From Saprospiraceae bacterium (lineage in GTDB: Bacteria; Bacteroidota; Bacteroidia; Chitinophagales; Saprospiraceae): a stretch of DNA of 64,000 nucleotides. Shown here piece after piece: positions 25,969 to 35,562 of the stretch. The notes below the pieces were generated by a model. The model made no database searches. It saw nothing but the letters and a program-made list of their open reading frames with translations, and was not told the origin of the DNA. The stretch's first letter is position 1; every line of letters starts with the position of its first letter. Made by a program: the position numbers and the translations under genes. The stretch is taken from contig JAHDHQ010000016.1 of assembly GCA_020631235.1 (NCBI GenBank), positions 1 to 64,000 of the forward strand. The letters are read 5' to 3'.

Positions 25969-27833
25969 TGCAGTTACTTAACATCGAAAATTGTAATAAA
26001 AGTTATGGTGAAAAAAAGCTTTTTGAAGGGCTTAATTTTACGATAAGTCAAGGTCAAAAAATTGCCTTAGTGGCAAAAAATGGATCAGGTAAAACAACAT
26101 TACTAAGGCTTATTGCTGGTGACGAATCTCCAGAGGGTGAAAATGCAAGTATTTCCTTTACGCCCAATATAGCCCGATATTATTTGCTACAAGATCCCGT
26201 TTTCGAAAAAGGATCGACAGTTTTAGAAACTGTTTACCATTCTGACAACCCAAAAATTTTAGCCATTAAGGCGCATGCTGAGGCTATGTTGGCTAATGAT
26301 CAGCCAGCCATCGAAAAAGCCAGTCTTAGGGTAGATGATTTAAAAGCTTGGAACACCGAGGTAAAAATTAAAGAGATATTGTCAAAATTTAATATTTCTG
26401 ATCTTGATAAATCAGTAGATGAGTTATCGGGAGGCCAACTTAAAAGATTATCTATAGCTAAAATGATTATCGACGAACCCGATTTTATCATTTTAGATGA
26501 GCCTACAAACCATTTGGATTTAGATATGATCGAGTGGTTAGAACAATATCTTCAATCGAGCCATTTGACCATTTTTATGGTGACGCACGATCGATATTTC
26601 TTGGAGCGAATTTGTACTGAAATCTTTGAATTGGATCAAGGAGAGCTATTTGTTTATAGAGGAAATTATTCTGATTATTTAGAGAAAAAAGAAGCAAGGG
26701 TTAGTAACGAATTAGTCAATCAAGAGAAAGCTAAAAAACTATATAAAAAAGAATTAGAGTGGATACGTAAAATGCCTAAAGCTCGTGGCACGAAAGCAAA
26801 ATCTCGAGTAGATAAGTTTGATGATATCAAGAAAAAAGCGTTTAATCACAGAGATGACTCAAGCTTGAGTATCAATCTTAAATCCTCAAGACTAGGCTCT
26901 AAAATATTAGAAGCCCATGCAATAACAAAGTCTTTTGGAGAACAAACCATCATCGAGTCTTTTTCGTATAAATTTAAACGTGGTGAACGCATTGGAGTAG
27001 TGGGTAAGAATGGGGTTGGGAAATCTACTTTTTTGAACATTTTGACTAAGCAATTGCGGCCTGATGGAGGAAAGATTGTAGTGGGTGAAACCATTAACTT
27101 TGGCTATTACACCCAAGATGGTATTCAGCTTAATAAGGATAAGCGAGTTATTGAAGTTATTCGAGATATAGCTGATTTCATACCATTGGACAAAGGAAAA
27201 AAGCTCACTGCTGAATCATTGTTAGAAACATTTTTATTTCCAAGGTCTCAACAACAAGTATATGTAAGCCAGCTAAGTGGAGGAGAAAAGAGAAGATTAT
27301 ATTTATTGACCATACTCATGAGCAATCCTAATTTTCTCATATTAGACGAACCGACCAATGATCTTGATATTTTGACATTAAATGTTCTAGAAGATTATTT
27401 GATGCAATTTCAAGGCTGTTTATTGGTGGTCAGTCACGACCGATATTTCTTAGATAAGATGGTCGATCATTTATTTATTCTGGAAGGTGAAGGCAAAATA
27501 AAAGATTATAATCATACCTACACAGAATATCGAGCTCAGAAAAAAGCCAATCAATATGCTGCTAATGGAAATAAGGAGGCTCACTTATCAGAAGATAAAA
27601 AAGCAGCAAAAGTAGATCGAGAAAAACAAAAGAAGTTAAAGAACAGAATTAACAAAATAGAACGTGAGATTGATACTTTAGAAGATCGAAAATCTGCATT
27701 AACCCAAAAATTTAACGAAGAGTTATCTTTAGAAGATATTCAAAAGTTCAGTAAAGAACTCGAAGAAGTTAAAGTACAAATAGCTTCATTTGAAGAAGAA
27801 TGGATGGAATTGACAGAAGCATTTGGGGCATAA
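25968..27833 (+). CDS. ABC-F family ATPase (Uup-like)
   Basis: 621 residues, soluble, no membrane domain. Two ABC cassettes: Walker A AKNGSGKTTLLRL (~36-48) and VVGKNGVGKSTFLNIL, signatures LSGGQLKRLSIAKMI and LSGGEKRRLYLLTIL, Walker B FIILDEPTNHLDLD and FLILDEPTNDLDIL. An interdomain linker carries the basic WIRKMPKARGTKAKSR segment, and there is a C-terminal coiled coil (~545-621). This layout is that of Uup/ABC-F translation factors, which act on stalled ribosomes rather than transport. In an operon with the glycosyltransferase (1-base overlap). Confidence 0.9.
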   Translation: MQLLNIENCNKSYGEKKLFEGLNFTISQGQKIALVAKNGSGKTTLLRLIAGDESPEGENASISFTPNIARYYLLQDPVFEKGSTVLETVYHSDNPKILAIKAHAEAMLANDQPAIEKASLRVDDLKAWNTEVKIKEILSKFNISDLDKSVDELSGGQLKRLSIAKMIIDEPDFIILDEPTNHLDLDMIEWLEQYLQSSHLTIFMVTHDRYFLERICTEIFELDQGELFVYRGNYSDYLEKKEARVSNELVNQEKAKKLYKKELEWIRKMPKARGTKAKSRVDKFDDIKKKAFNHRDDSSLSINLKSSRLGSKILEAHAITKSFGEQTIIESFSYKFKRGERIGVVGKNGVGKSTFLNILTKQLRPDGGKIVVGETINFGYYTQDGIQLNKDKRVIEVIRDIADFIPLDKGKKLTAESLLETFLFPRSQQQVYVSQLSGGEKRRLYLLTILMSNPNFLILDEPTNDLDILTLNVLEDYLMQFQGCLLVVSHDRYFLDKMVDHLFILEGEGKIKDYNHTYTEYRAQKKANQYAANGNKEAHLSEDKKAAKVDREKQKKLKNRINKIEREIDTLEDRKSALTQKFNEELSLEDIQKFSKELEEVKVQIASFEEEWMELTEAFGA

Positions 27834-27864
27834 AAAAAGAGCCAAGCATCTACTTGACTCTTTT
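27832..27864. terminator. Bidirectional terminator between ABC-F and TlpA genes
   Basis: Stem AAAGAGCCAAG / CTTGACTCTTT with one mismatch and a 6-base loop (27836-27863). On the minus strand it is followed by seven T residues (serves the TlpA-like gene); on the plus strand it is followed by TTTTACTTTT. It separates two convergent genes. Confidence 0.75.
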
Positions 27865-27883
27865 ACTTTTATTTTATGTGTTA

Positions 27884-28372
27884 TTATTTGCTGCTTGCAG
27901 CCACAATTTCATCTTCTAATTCGAATTCGTCGCCAGGATTATATCCATTGTGCTCATAGATAATGTTACCTGAACCATCTATTAAGAATGTTTGAGGTAC
28001 AGTTTCAAAATTTAAAGCACTTTGTAATTCTTGGTTTGCATCGGATAATATAGTGTATTCCCAGCCTTTTGCTTCCACCATACCCGGTACTTTTGCTAAG
28101 CCTCTTACATTATCAATAGTAATGGCAATAAACTCCACGCCGTGATCTGCTTTCCAATCTGGATAAATATCTACGATCGCATCCAATTCTCTTTTACATG
28201 GACTGCACCATGTTGCCCAGAATGATATAACGGTAAGATTTCCTTTACTTACAGCTTCTTTGATATTTACTGTTTCACCAGTAAGATCTTTAAGGTCAAT
28301 ATCAGGCATCACTTTTTGTGCATTCAAAGAGGAAAAACCTACTAAAAAACAGATAAAAACTAGTAATCGCAT
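27884..28372 (-). CDS. TlpA-family periplasmic thioredoxin-like protein
   Basis: About 162 residues from ATG 28372 (MRLLVFICFLVGFSSLNAQ signal peptide). Thioredoxin fold of the TlpA/ResA/AhpC-TSA group: LTVISFWATWCSPCKRELDA with the redox pair C56-S-P-C59, and cis-Pro region FETVPQTFLIDGSGN. Acts on disulfides in the periplasm, probably as a reductase of secreted or cytochrome-maturation substrates. Transcribed away from the DUF6029-Omp28 pair at 28571, the arrangement seen with Omp28-type partners. Terminator at 27832. Confidence 0.9.
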   Translation of the reverse strand: MRLLVFICFLVGFSSLNAQKVMPDIDLKDLTGETVNIKEAVSKGNLTVISFWATWCSPCKRELDAIVDIYPDWKADHGVEFIAITIDNVRGLAKVPGMVEAKGWEYTILSDANQELQSALNFETVPQTFLIDGSGNIIYEHNGYNPGDEFELEDEIVAASSK

Positions 28373-28394
28373 AATTGTCATTTTATTTTGAGTT

Positions 28395-28402
28395 CAAACT
28401 TA
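28395..28402 (-). promoter_or_regulatory. Candidate -7 promoter element of the TlpA gene
   Basis: TAAGTTTG on the minus strand matches TAnnTTTG, with about 23 nt from its end to ATG 28372 (or 14 nt to the alternative ATG 28381). No convincing -33 TTTG at the standard spacing, so moderate confidence. Confidence 0.4.
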
Positions 28403-28570
28403 ATAATCTTCTTTTAAATTTCCACTAAAAAGTAAAACAGTTGATTTGTTTGTCTATTGTAGAACTTTCAAGCATTTAATTGTAAGATTACATATTGCAA
28501 TCTATATATTTATACGATGGAAATCACGAAAGGGTTTCTAGTTAACTGATGTTTAACCAAAACCCTTTAA

Positions 28571-30301
28571 ATGTTAAATTTTATAAAACTAGGCATGAAG
28601 GATATATATACGAGGTTTGTTGATCATTGGAAAATAGCATTAATATGTTGTTTAGCAATGTCACAGTTTAGTATGATACAAGCGCAAGAGAAGGGTTCCT
28701 TTTCTGGAGGGTTCCAGTCCAATGGAAACATATTTTTAAGAGATTCTTTAATAGGTGCGAGTGACATCCCACAATATGACCATCAATTATATGGAGCAGA
28801 TGCTTGGTTAGATTTAGGTTTTGCTAAAAATGGATTCAAGCTTGGTGTTAGATTTGATTTATTTAATAATTCAAACCTTTTAAATCCAAATGGCTCTTAT
28901 ACCGATCAAGGGATCGGCAAGTGGTTTATTTCTAAAAAGATAGATCGACTAGATTTAACGGCAGGATACATTTATGATCAAATTGGTAGTGGTATTATTT
29001 TCAGATCTTTTGAAGAAAGACCGCAACTTATAGATAACGCACTGATTGGCGCTCGAGCAAAGTACAATTTAACGGACAATTGGCAGATAAAAGCATTTAC
29101 GGGTCAGCAAAGAAATCTTTTCTCTAGATATCCATCCATCATCAAAGGAGCAAGTATTGATGGGTTTTTGACGCTTGGTGAAAATAATAAAATCACCTTG
29201 GCGCCAGGTTTTGGCTATACGGGAAGAACATTAGACGAAGAATCAATGACAAATCTCATCAATATAGTTAAAAACTACATCGGTGATGAAGAGCGATTTA
29301 AACCAGAGTATAACGTCCATATGATGAGTTTGTACAACACTATGGGAGTAGGTCCTTTTGTCTGGTACCTCGAGGCTGCTTACAAATCAGAAGACACCTT
29401 TTTTGACCCTACTGAAACGAGGACAGAATATACTGGAGATGTGAGTATAGGTCGATTTGTTAAAAGGCCTGGTTCTGTTGTATATTCAAGTTTGAGTTAT
29501 GCAGGCCATGGTTTGGGTTTAACACTGGAAGGAAAGCGTACTGAAAATTTTAATGTCCGGACGGAGCCTACATTAGGATTAAATAGAGGGTTTATAGGCT
29601 TTTTACCTCCAATGAACCGTTTAAACACTTATCGTATGACTACTAGGTATTCTCCTGCAACGCAAGATTTAAGCGAATTGGCCTTTCAAGTAGATGCTTT
29701 GTATAGAATAAATAAGCAGTTATCTACGACGGTGAATATGTCAAGCATTACCACTAATGAAAATGATCTATTGTACCGAGAGCTATATACTGAACTTACT
29801 TATAAATATCAGCGAAAGTGGCAACTGACCACTGGGTTACAAATCCAACGATATAACCAAGAAGTTTATGAGGTTAAACCAAATGTTCCCATTGTAGAAA
29901 CATTCACTCCATTTGTGGATTTTCTCTATAAAATGACTCGAAAGAAATCGATACGAACAGAGTTTCAATATATGCTCATTGGTGATGATGAAAAAGCAGG
30001 ATTTAAACAAGACTTTGGTGATTGGATTTTTGGTCAGATAGAGGTGGCCTTAGCACCACATTGGGCATTTACAATTTCAGATATGTACAATGTTACCCCT
30101 GGAAAACAAAGTCCTACAGACGAAAATGGGGATAAACTTTCACTGCATTATCCAAGGTTTGATGTTTTTTATACACATCGCGCTAATCGGTTTTCTGCGA
30201 GTTACGTTAAGCAGGTAGAAGGTATTGTTTGTACCGGTGGTATTTGCCGATTGGAACCTGCATTTAGCGGTTACAAATTTTCAATAACAACAAGTTTTTA
30301 A
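28571..30301 (+). CDS. DUF6029-like outer-membrane beta-barrel protein
   Basis: About 576 residues from ATG 28571; an internal ATG at 28595 (MKDIYTRF) is also possible. A signal segment ends FSMIQAQEK, followed by strand-rich sequence with aromatic girdles (WFISKKIDRLDLTAGYIYDQ, FGYTGRTLDEES) and a C-terminal strand (SGYKFSITTSF) expected of a large outer-membrane barrel. The phrases 'GGFQSNGNIFLRDS' and 'ERPQLIDNALIGARAKY' fit DUF6029-type proteins as remembered; the assignment is from pattern, not a search. Co-transcribed with the Omp28-like gene 18 bp downstream. Confidence 0.78.
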   Translation: MLNFIKLGMKDIYTRFVDHWKIALICCLAMSQFSMIQAQEKGSFSGGFQSNGNIFLRDSLIGASDIPQYDHQLYGADAWLDLGFAKNGFKLGVRFDLFNNSNLLNPNGSYTDQGIGKWFISKKIDRLDLTAGYIYDQIGSGIIFRSFEERPQLIDNALIGARAKYNLTDNWQIKAFTGQQRNLFSRYPSIIKGASIDGFLTLGENNKITLAPGFGYTGRTLDEESMTNLINIVKNYIGDEERFKPEYNVHMMSLYNTMGVGPFVWYLEAAYKSEDTFFDPTETRTEYTGDVSIGRFVKRPGSVVYSSLSYAGHGLGLTLEGKRTENFNVRTEPTLGLNRGFIGFLPPMNRLNTYRMTTRYSPATQDLSELAFQVDALYRINKQLSTTVNMSSITTNENDLLYRELYTELTYKYQRKWQLTTGLQIQRYNQEVYEVKPNVPIVETFTPFVDFLYKMTRKKSIRTEFQYMLIGDDEKAGFKQDFGDWIFGQIEVALAPHWAFTISDMYNVTPGKQSPTDENGDKLSLHYPRFDVFYTHRANRFSASYVKQVEGIVCTGGICRLEPAFSGYKFSITTSF

Positions 30302-30319
30302 TCATTAAAATTGTATAAA

Positions 30320-31165
30320 ATGAATGTTAGAGCACTCATATATTTAACCCTGTTGTCTATAAGCTTAGTAGCCTGTGAAGAAAAAATGGTCTTTGTACCA
30401 GATAATCCAGGACCTCCGCCAACAGACAAGGTTGTTTTAATAGAGGAATTAACTGGAGCAACTTGCCCTAATTGTCCTAAAGGTGCAGCGGCTTTAGCTT
30501 CGATTTTAGAACAGTTTGAAGGCACAGTTGTGGGTGTGGGAATCCATGGGGAACAGCAAGCTGAACCAGTGCCTAACTTAAGTATATATGATTTTAGAAA
30601 CCCTGCAGCGGCTGCTGTGGAAGCTTCTTTTTCTCCTTTTTTGGGCAAACCATCAGCTGTTATCAATCGAATAAAATTTGAGAATCAAGATTTTTTAGCC
30701 ATCACTGGAACGGATACATGGTCGACTTTTGTCGAAAGTGAATTGCAACGACCAAATGAGTTGAATGTTTTTCCAAATGTTAGTTATGATCAAGAGAGTC
30801 GCCAAATTAATTTGGAAGTAGTGGTCAATGGAGTTGAAAGTATCACTGGCGATTATTCTTTGACGGTATACTTGACACAAAGCCATATCATTGATGCACA
30901 AGAGGATGTTTCTGACATAATACTGGATTTTGAATTTAACCATGTGTTAATGGATGCAATGACTAACCCTTTAGGTGATTCATTTTTTACAGGTACCATT
31001 AACAATGGTGATATATTAAGTAGAGAATATACTTACACCTTACCAGATAATCCACAAGATGGACTTTGGATACCAGAGGATATGGAAATCATAGCATTTA
31101 TCACGAATGTAGATATAGAAGACCCAAGAGTTATTCAGGCCTCTAAAGCTTATTTGATAGAATAG
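30320..31165 (+). CDS. Omp28-related lipoprotein
   Basis: About 281 residues from ATG 30320 (MNVRALIYLTLLSISLVAC|EEKM), a clear lipobox; the TTG at 30311 is less likely. The mature part holds a thioredoxin-like region starting VVLIEELTGATCPNCPKGAA, with the C-x-x-C (TCPNC) signature of the Omp28-related family, then VVGVGIHGEQ and a beta-sandwich tail. Predicted outer-membrane-anchored periplasmic or surface thiol protein. Neighbours (DUF6029 upstream, divergent TlpA) suggest a common disulfide-handling function. Downstream hairpin at 31189. Confidence 0.85.
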   Translation: MNVRALIYLTLLSISLVACEEKMVFVPDNPGPPPTDKVVLIEELTGATCPNCPKGAAALASILEQFEGTVVGVGIHGEQQAEPVPNLSIYDFRNPAAAAVEASFSPFLGKPSAVINRIKFENQDFLAITGTDTWSTFVESELQRPNELNVFPNVSYDQESRQINLEVVVNGVESITGDYSLTVYLTQSHIIDAQEDVSDIILDFEFNHVLMDAMTNPLGDSFFTGTINNGDILSREYTYTLPDNPQDGLWIPEDMEIIAFITNVDIEDPRVIQASKAYLIE

Positions 31166-31188
31166 GCAGGTAATTACAAAGAAAAATA

Positions 31189-31223
31189 AAAGGTGGAGCT
31201 CATAATCATATGACTCCACCTTT
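31189..31223. terminator. Bidirectional terminator between Omp28-like and giant T9SS genes
   Basis: Perfect 10-bp stem AAAGGTGGAG / CTCCACCTTT, 15-base loop, between two convergent genes. The minus-strand side is followed by TTTATTTTTC. Confidence 0.8.
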
Positions 31224-31228
31224 CTCAT

Positions 31229-34200
31229 TTACAAGCCTGAAGGATCGAAATCTCTATTTACTCCAAACCATTTAATTGTTTTAGAAACACCTAAATCTGG
31301 GGCTTCTATATGTATTAGATAGACACCACTAGCAATGGGGATACCAGCATAATTTTTTAAATCCCAGTCAAGTGAAGCACTGGTTTGCAAAGTATTTGTG
31401 CCTCCGTGCACCGTAGCTTTTCCGCGAGCTTGTTCATCACGGCTGAACGAACGGATAAATTTACCATCCAAGCTATAAATTGACACCTGGCAACGATCTG
31501 GTAAATTGGTGATTTTTATAAGTTGCTGGAATTTGTTAGCCTCGTAAGAAGATAGTCCATAATATGGATTAGGAACAGCCTTGACTTCGCTTAAGGCTTC
31601 ATCGTATTCTTCTTCTTCCAGCGCACTAGCTCCTTTGTCTTCAATCACAAATTCGTATCTAGGATTACCTCCCTGAGGATAACAACTTGGGACTTCATCA
31701 AAGATGTACTCTGTTTCCACATTGTACTTATTATTCACTCTTAGCTGAATAGTTAAGTCATTAGGAATCACTCCATCAGCATACGACCCCAAGGATATTT
31801 CTGAGTTAGGCATTAAAACCATGGAGGTCCATGTTATAGTGCGAAGTGCATCTCTTCGGTTTATTATAGATCCTCCAATGGCTTCAGCTAATTGTTCGCA
31901 AGCATCATATTTTTGTCGAGTGACATAAACGTGATGGCCACCACCCATGACCATATGCTGAATATAAGGATCTGAAATATTAAATTCACTGGTAAATAGC
32001 TGGTTAGAAGGATTAAAAAGCATGTCTGCTCCTAAAGGAATATTGCCGCTTAAAAGATTAATTTTATCCTCTCTCCAAATTGAGTTTTCACCAAAGAAAA
32101 TATTTAAACGTTCTCCTGTTTCTACATCTACAGCATAACCAGGAAACCAACTCATTCCTATGCCAGTTCCATCTTCTTTGCCATTTTTATCTACGGAAGG
32201 TGATTGTCTTAGTTCAAAATTATCGACTTCACCAATGGTTGTTTCCACTGTTTGTAAATAAGGTTTCAGATATTCGTCATTGGCTGTTTCCACAACGACA
32301 CATCTTGACCACTTACTTTTATCTTCAGTAAAGACTATATCTACATTATTTAGATTTGCTAGACTATTTTGTTCAAAAACTTTATCCATTAAAACACCGT
32401 CTTTCCAAGCTGGACTGGTATAAAAATTAAATTGGGGGTTGTCAGAAGCCGTATAATCACACAAAAGGAAAGGATACCAATAACCATCAGCCACATTACT
32501 GTAAGCTTGATGAAGGTCATTTGGATGATTTTTTTGTCCTTCATCAGTTTTTAGAAAATCGAAAACTGCAGAAAAAGGGCCCAATGATTCTCCTGCAAGA
32601 AGTCCTCTGCCATCATCTCTCAATGCAGAAAACCATATTTCTTTACTTGGGTCCTCATAGATTAATTTTCCACCAATCAGGCCATTATTTTCACTAAGGT
32701 TTGTTCCTGGTTCATCCTGTTGCTTAATACTTACACTAAAGCCAAAATCTCCAAATATTTGTTCGTTAATTTCTTCAATGGGCTGATTAGATTCGAAAGA
32801 TTGGCCAGATTCTTTATGTCTCAATATCCAAGTAGCATTTTCCTCTAAAGCACATAATTCATTGTCTAAAAAATCAGCAACAATTTCTACTTCATAGGTA
32901 CCATCTTGTACCTTTAATGGATTAAATATTTTAACATCAATAGGCCCTTTCCCCTCTTTATACTCTACATAATCCATGGATTCTCCAGCCACGATTTTTT
33001 CTTTTGTTTCATCGGTTATCTCCATAAAATTTCCGCTATTTCCTACACCATCCAGTCTTCTTATTGAAGGACCGTCTCCATAAAAACTATTTAAGTTTTC
33101 GTAAACTATAGGCCGTGGAGTCGCTTTATAACGCTTAATATTGAGTCTACCTTCTCGATAAGGAGTTTGTTGGCCTTCTTCTGTAAAAGGATCGAATGCT
33201 TCATATTCATTGTGTCCGTAGGCAACCACAGAAAAATAATATTCTTTGTGGTTAATGAGTGAGCGGTCACCTTCAGCAAACACATCTTCTGTTATTTGGA
33301 ATGTATGAGATATGCCTTGATCTTGACCATTTACTTTTTCTTCGTAAGTAAAAATAAACTCTCCAGTCTCATTAGGATTAACCTCTGCGGTCCAATTGTA
33401 AATTTCTTTCACCCCGTTTTTTACATCTACTTGTCGGATAAGTTTTGCGCGACTTACATCATTGTATTCTTGAGAAGCCACATCCGCATGCGCTAATTGG
33501 TAAATTTTATATCCTTCAAAAGTGTATTGGTTATTTTGTATAGAATCAGGAGTTAGAATATCTATTTCCGAATAGTTTTCTTTAAAGTTGTTACTAACTT
33601 CTTCGTTACTTAAAATTAAGATGATTTCTTTATCTAATTCTACAGTGCAAATGTCTGGTGCATCGGGGCCACGAGGTATCATAAAACAATTATCAAATAC
33701 TGCTTGAGCCAAATCATCTGCCTTGAATAGTCTTGATAAATCGGGACAAGGATAGGTAATATCTGGCACCCATGGAACTCCAATAATCAATTCGTTCACT
33801 GCACCAGGAGTTAATAAAAACGGCCCTGAGGCTTGGATAGTACGTCGGTCGCCAAAAGGTAAGTCAGCAGTACACATCGACCATCCATTTTCATTAGGAG
33901 CATCAGGAAACACGTATTGTGTAGTATCGTTACTTCCAAGATTAAAACCGCTTCCTCCATATGTTACAGGAGTTCCATCTCTCCACAAACCTTGTAAGAT
34001 ATTATAATATTCCATGGCTATATCTGGGTCTGTAGTTTGTGGTGGTGGGTTGCCGATGGACGCATTGTTGTTATACATAAAAGAAGACATGCCTAACTCA
34101 ACGAGCGTGTCGAAAGAACCTCCAATGGGTGGGTTGGTTAATACAGTGTCTCCATTTGCATTGATTGTTATCCTTTTTGGTCCCAAAGGACCTCTAAAAT

Positions 34201-35308
34201 AGTCGATGCCCAAAATTGGTACTTTATCACAGTAAGTGTTGGGATTAGAAGTACATTCACATCCATTATCTCCATCAAGCACATCTTCGTTATAGACATA
34301 CATGAGGCTTCGCTCAATATTGCAGCCAATGTAATCATCTTCGGCACAACCTAGGTCTGGATCGACCCACATAGCAAAGTAAGTATCTCGTATATCGACA
34401 CTTGCTCGATTAATTAGTTTGTAGCGTTGAAAAGTCATGTCATTTAGTTCATCATTAGTCGTATATCCAAAAGACTGAACTTGAACTTCCATATTAATGG
34501 CGGCACCATTAGAAAGAGTATGTGGTCCACCGGCATCATTAAAAATCCAAAAAATCATTTCATCTGGGACTAACTTTGCCGCATCATTTCTATTGGCCGC
34601 ACCACAATTCTTAATGTCAATGGTAGGAAAATCACCCATAAGGGGGTTGTACAAGCCATCCCGGTCTTCATCGTGAAAAGAGGCTAGGCCTTGGTCATTA
34701 TTTGGCAGTTCAAAACCATAGAAATCCGCAAACTCCTCATTTCCAACGGCGGGCCAATACCTTACATTGTCGGCAAAATTTTCAATGGACAATTGACAAT
34801 TGGGATCATTGCTACATTGGTCAAAAAGATTAATGGCTTCTTGTATTTCTTGACCGTAAACGGTAAAAAAACGATCCCATTCATTGCATTGTTCCAGATC
34901 GGTCAGTCCAGTTACGGGATCTAGAGGTCCTGGGAAAAAGTCAGTACCATTTCTATAGCCGCCAGCAGCTACTTTCAAGTTGCCAGAAGGATCGTAACCA
35001 CCTAACCAAATGGAAGCAGTAAAGATGGAAGACACTTCTGGGATGCCAGAGCCTGGAGTTTGCTTGGGTACAATGTATCTACCTTCACTCTGTCCATCCC
35101 ACCAGACATCACCTCCGGTAAGCAGTCTTGCTCGAACGTTATTGATGCTTTGATCAATCTGAGCTGTAGAAATAACGCAATCTTCTCTGAAGTTTACTTG
35201 ATCTGTTTTTGTGGTTTTTTTTTGTTTGTTTGGATCTATGTGTGCCCATCCTGGTGTGGTTAATCCGAAGATGATTATGGCACTAATCCATGCAGATTTA
35301 GTAAACAT
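31229..35308 (-). CDS. 1359-residue secreted protein with T9SS C-terminal sorting domain
   Basis: Very large exported protein. Signal peptide (MFTKSAWISAIIIFGLTTPG, cleaved near WAH). The mature chain has many Asp/Asn-rich turns (DEDRDGLYNP) and scattered Cys pairs (QCNEWD, QCSNDPNCQL, DGDNGCECTSNPNTYC), but no catalytic motif was recognised. The C-terminal ~110 residues contain a type A-like sorting domain (VKAVPNPYYGLSSYEANK, QVSIYSLDGKFIRSF, ASGVYLIHIEAP) extended by about 15 residues after the usual end (KTIKWFGVNRDFDPSGL). Related very large proteins are common in Saprospirae; role unknown. Isolated transcription unit. Confidence 0.8.
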   Translation of the reverse strand: MFTKSAWISAIIIFGLTTPGWAHIDPNKQKKTTKTDQVNFREDCVISTAQIDQSINNVRARLLTGGDVWWDGQSEGRYIVPKQTPGSGIPEVSSIFTASIWLGGYDPSGNLKVAAGGYRNGTDFFPGPLDPVTGLTDLEQCNEWDRFFTVYGQEIQEAINLFDQCSNDPNCQLSIENFADNVRYWPAVGNEEFADFYGFELPNNDQGLASFHDEDRDGLYNPLMGDFPTIDIKNCGAANRNDAAKLVPDEMIFWIFNDAGGPHTLSNGAAINMEVQVQSFGYTTNDELNDMTFQRYKLINRASVDIRDTYFAMWVDPDLGCAEDDYIGCNIERSLMYVYNEDVLDGDNGCECTSNPNTYCDKVPILGIDYFRGPLGPKRITINANGDTVLTNPPIGGSFDTLVELGMSSFMYNNNASIGNPPPQTTDPDIAMEYYNILQGLWRDGTPVTYGGSGFNLGSNDTTQYVFPDAPNENGWSMCTADLPFGDRRTIQASGPFLLTPGAVNELIIGVPWVPDITYPCPDLSRLFKADDLAQAVFDNCFMIPRGPDAPDICTVELDKEIILILSNEEVSNNFKENYSEIDILTPDSIQNNQYTFEGYKIYQLAHADVASQEYNDVSRAKLIRQVDVKNGVKEIYNWTAEVNPNETGEFIFTYEEKVNGQDQGISHTFQITEDVFAEGDRSLINHKEYYFSVVAYGHNEYEAFDPFTEEGQQTPYREGRLNIKRYKATPRPIVYENLNSFYGDGPSIRRLDGVGNSGNFMEITDETKEKIVAGESMDYVEYKEGKGPIDVKIFNPLKVQDGTYEVEIVADFLDNELCALEENATWILRHKESGQSFESNQPIEEINEQIFGDFGFSVSIKQQDEPGTNLSENNGLIGGKLIYEDPSKEIWFSALRDDGRGLLAGESLGPFSAVFDFLKTDEGQKNHPNDLHQAYSNVADGYWYPFLLCDYTASDNPQFNFYTSPAWKDGVLMDKVFEQNSLANLNNVDIVFTEDKSKWSRCVVVETANDEYLKPYLQTVETTIGEVDNFELRQSPSVDKNGKEDGTGIGMSWFPGYAVDVETGERLNIFFGENSIWREDKINLLSGNIPLGADMLFNPSNQLFTSEFNISDPYIQHMVMGGGHHVYVTRQKYDACEQLAEAIGGSIINRRDALRTITWTSMVLMPNSEISLGSYADGVIPNDLTIQLRVNNKYNVETEYIFDEVPSCYPQGGNPRYEFVIEDKGASALEEEEYDEALSEVKAVPNPYYGLSSYEANKFQQLIKITNLPDRCQVSIYSLDGKFIRSFSRDEQARGKATVHGGTNTLQTSASLDWDLKNYAGIPIASGVYLIHIEAPDLGVSKTIKWFGVNRDFDPSGL

Positions 35309-35534
35309 GTTTGAAGTTTTTTCGTATAATTTAAAATTTTAGAGATTTCGATTTATAGATGAGCGCTATTGCTTGAGTCACTATAAAATCGCCAAAAGAC
35401 TTCACGATAATTACTTAAGGAAGACATCTAAGACAAGTATAATTGGAAAAAATAGGGGTGTAGTGTTGTCCAATGTTGTGTGACTAAAGTTGGATACTTA
35501 ATCGATAAATATTCGACAATTACATGAATAGAAA

Positions 35535-35542
35535 TATCTTTG
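35535..35542 (+). promoter_or_regulatory. Candidate -7 promoter element of pheT
   Basis: TATCTTTG matches TAnnTTTG 20 nt before ATG 35563, predicting a leader of about 15 nt. The -33 element is not evident at the expected spacing. The preceding ~220 bases (35309-35534) hold no other recognised signal. Confidence 0.45.
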
Positions 35543-35562
35543 TGTCCAAATTATTTTGAGCT

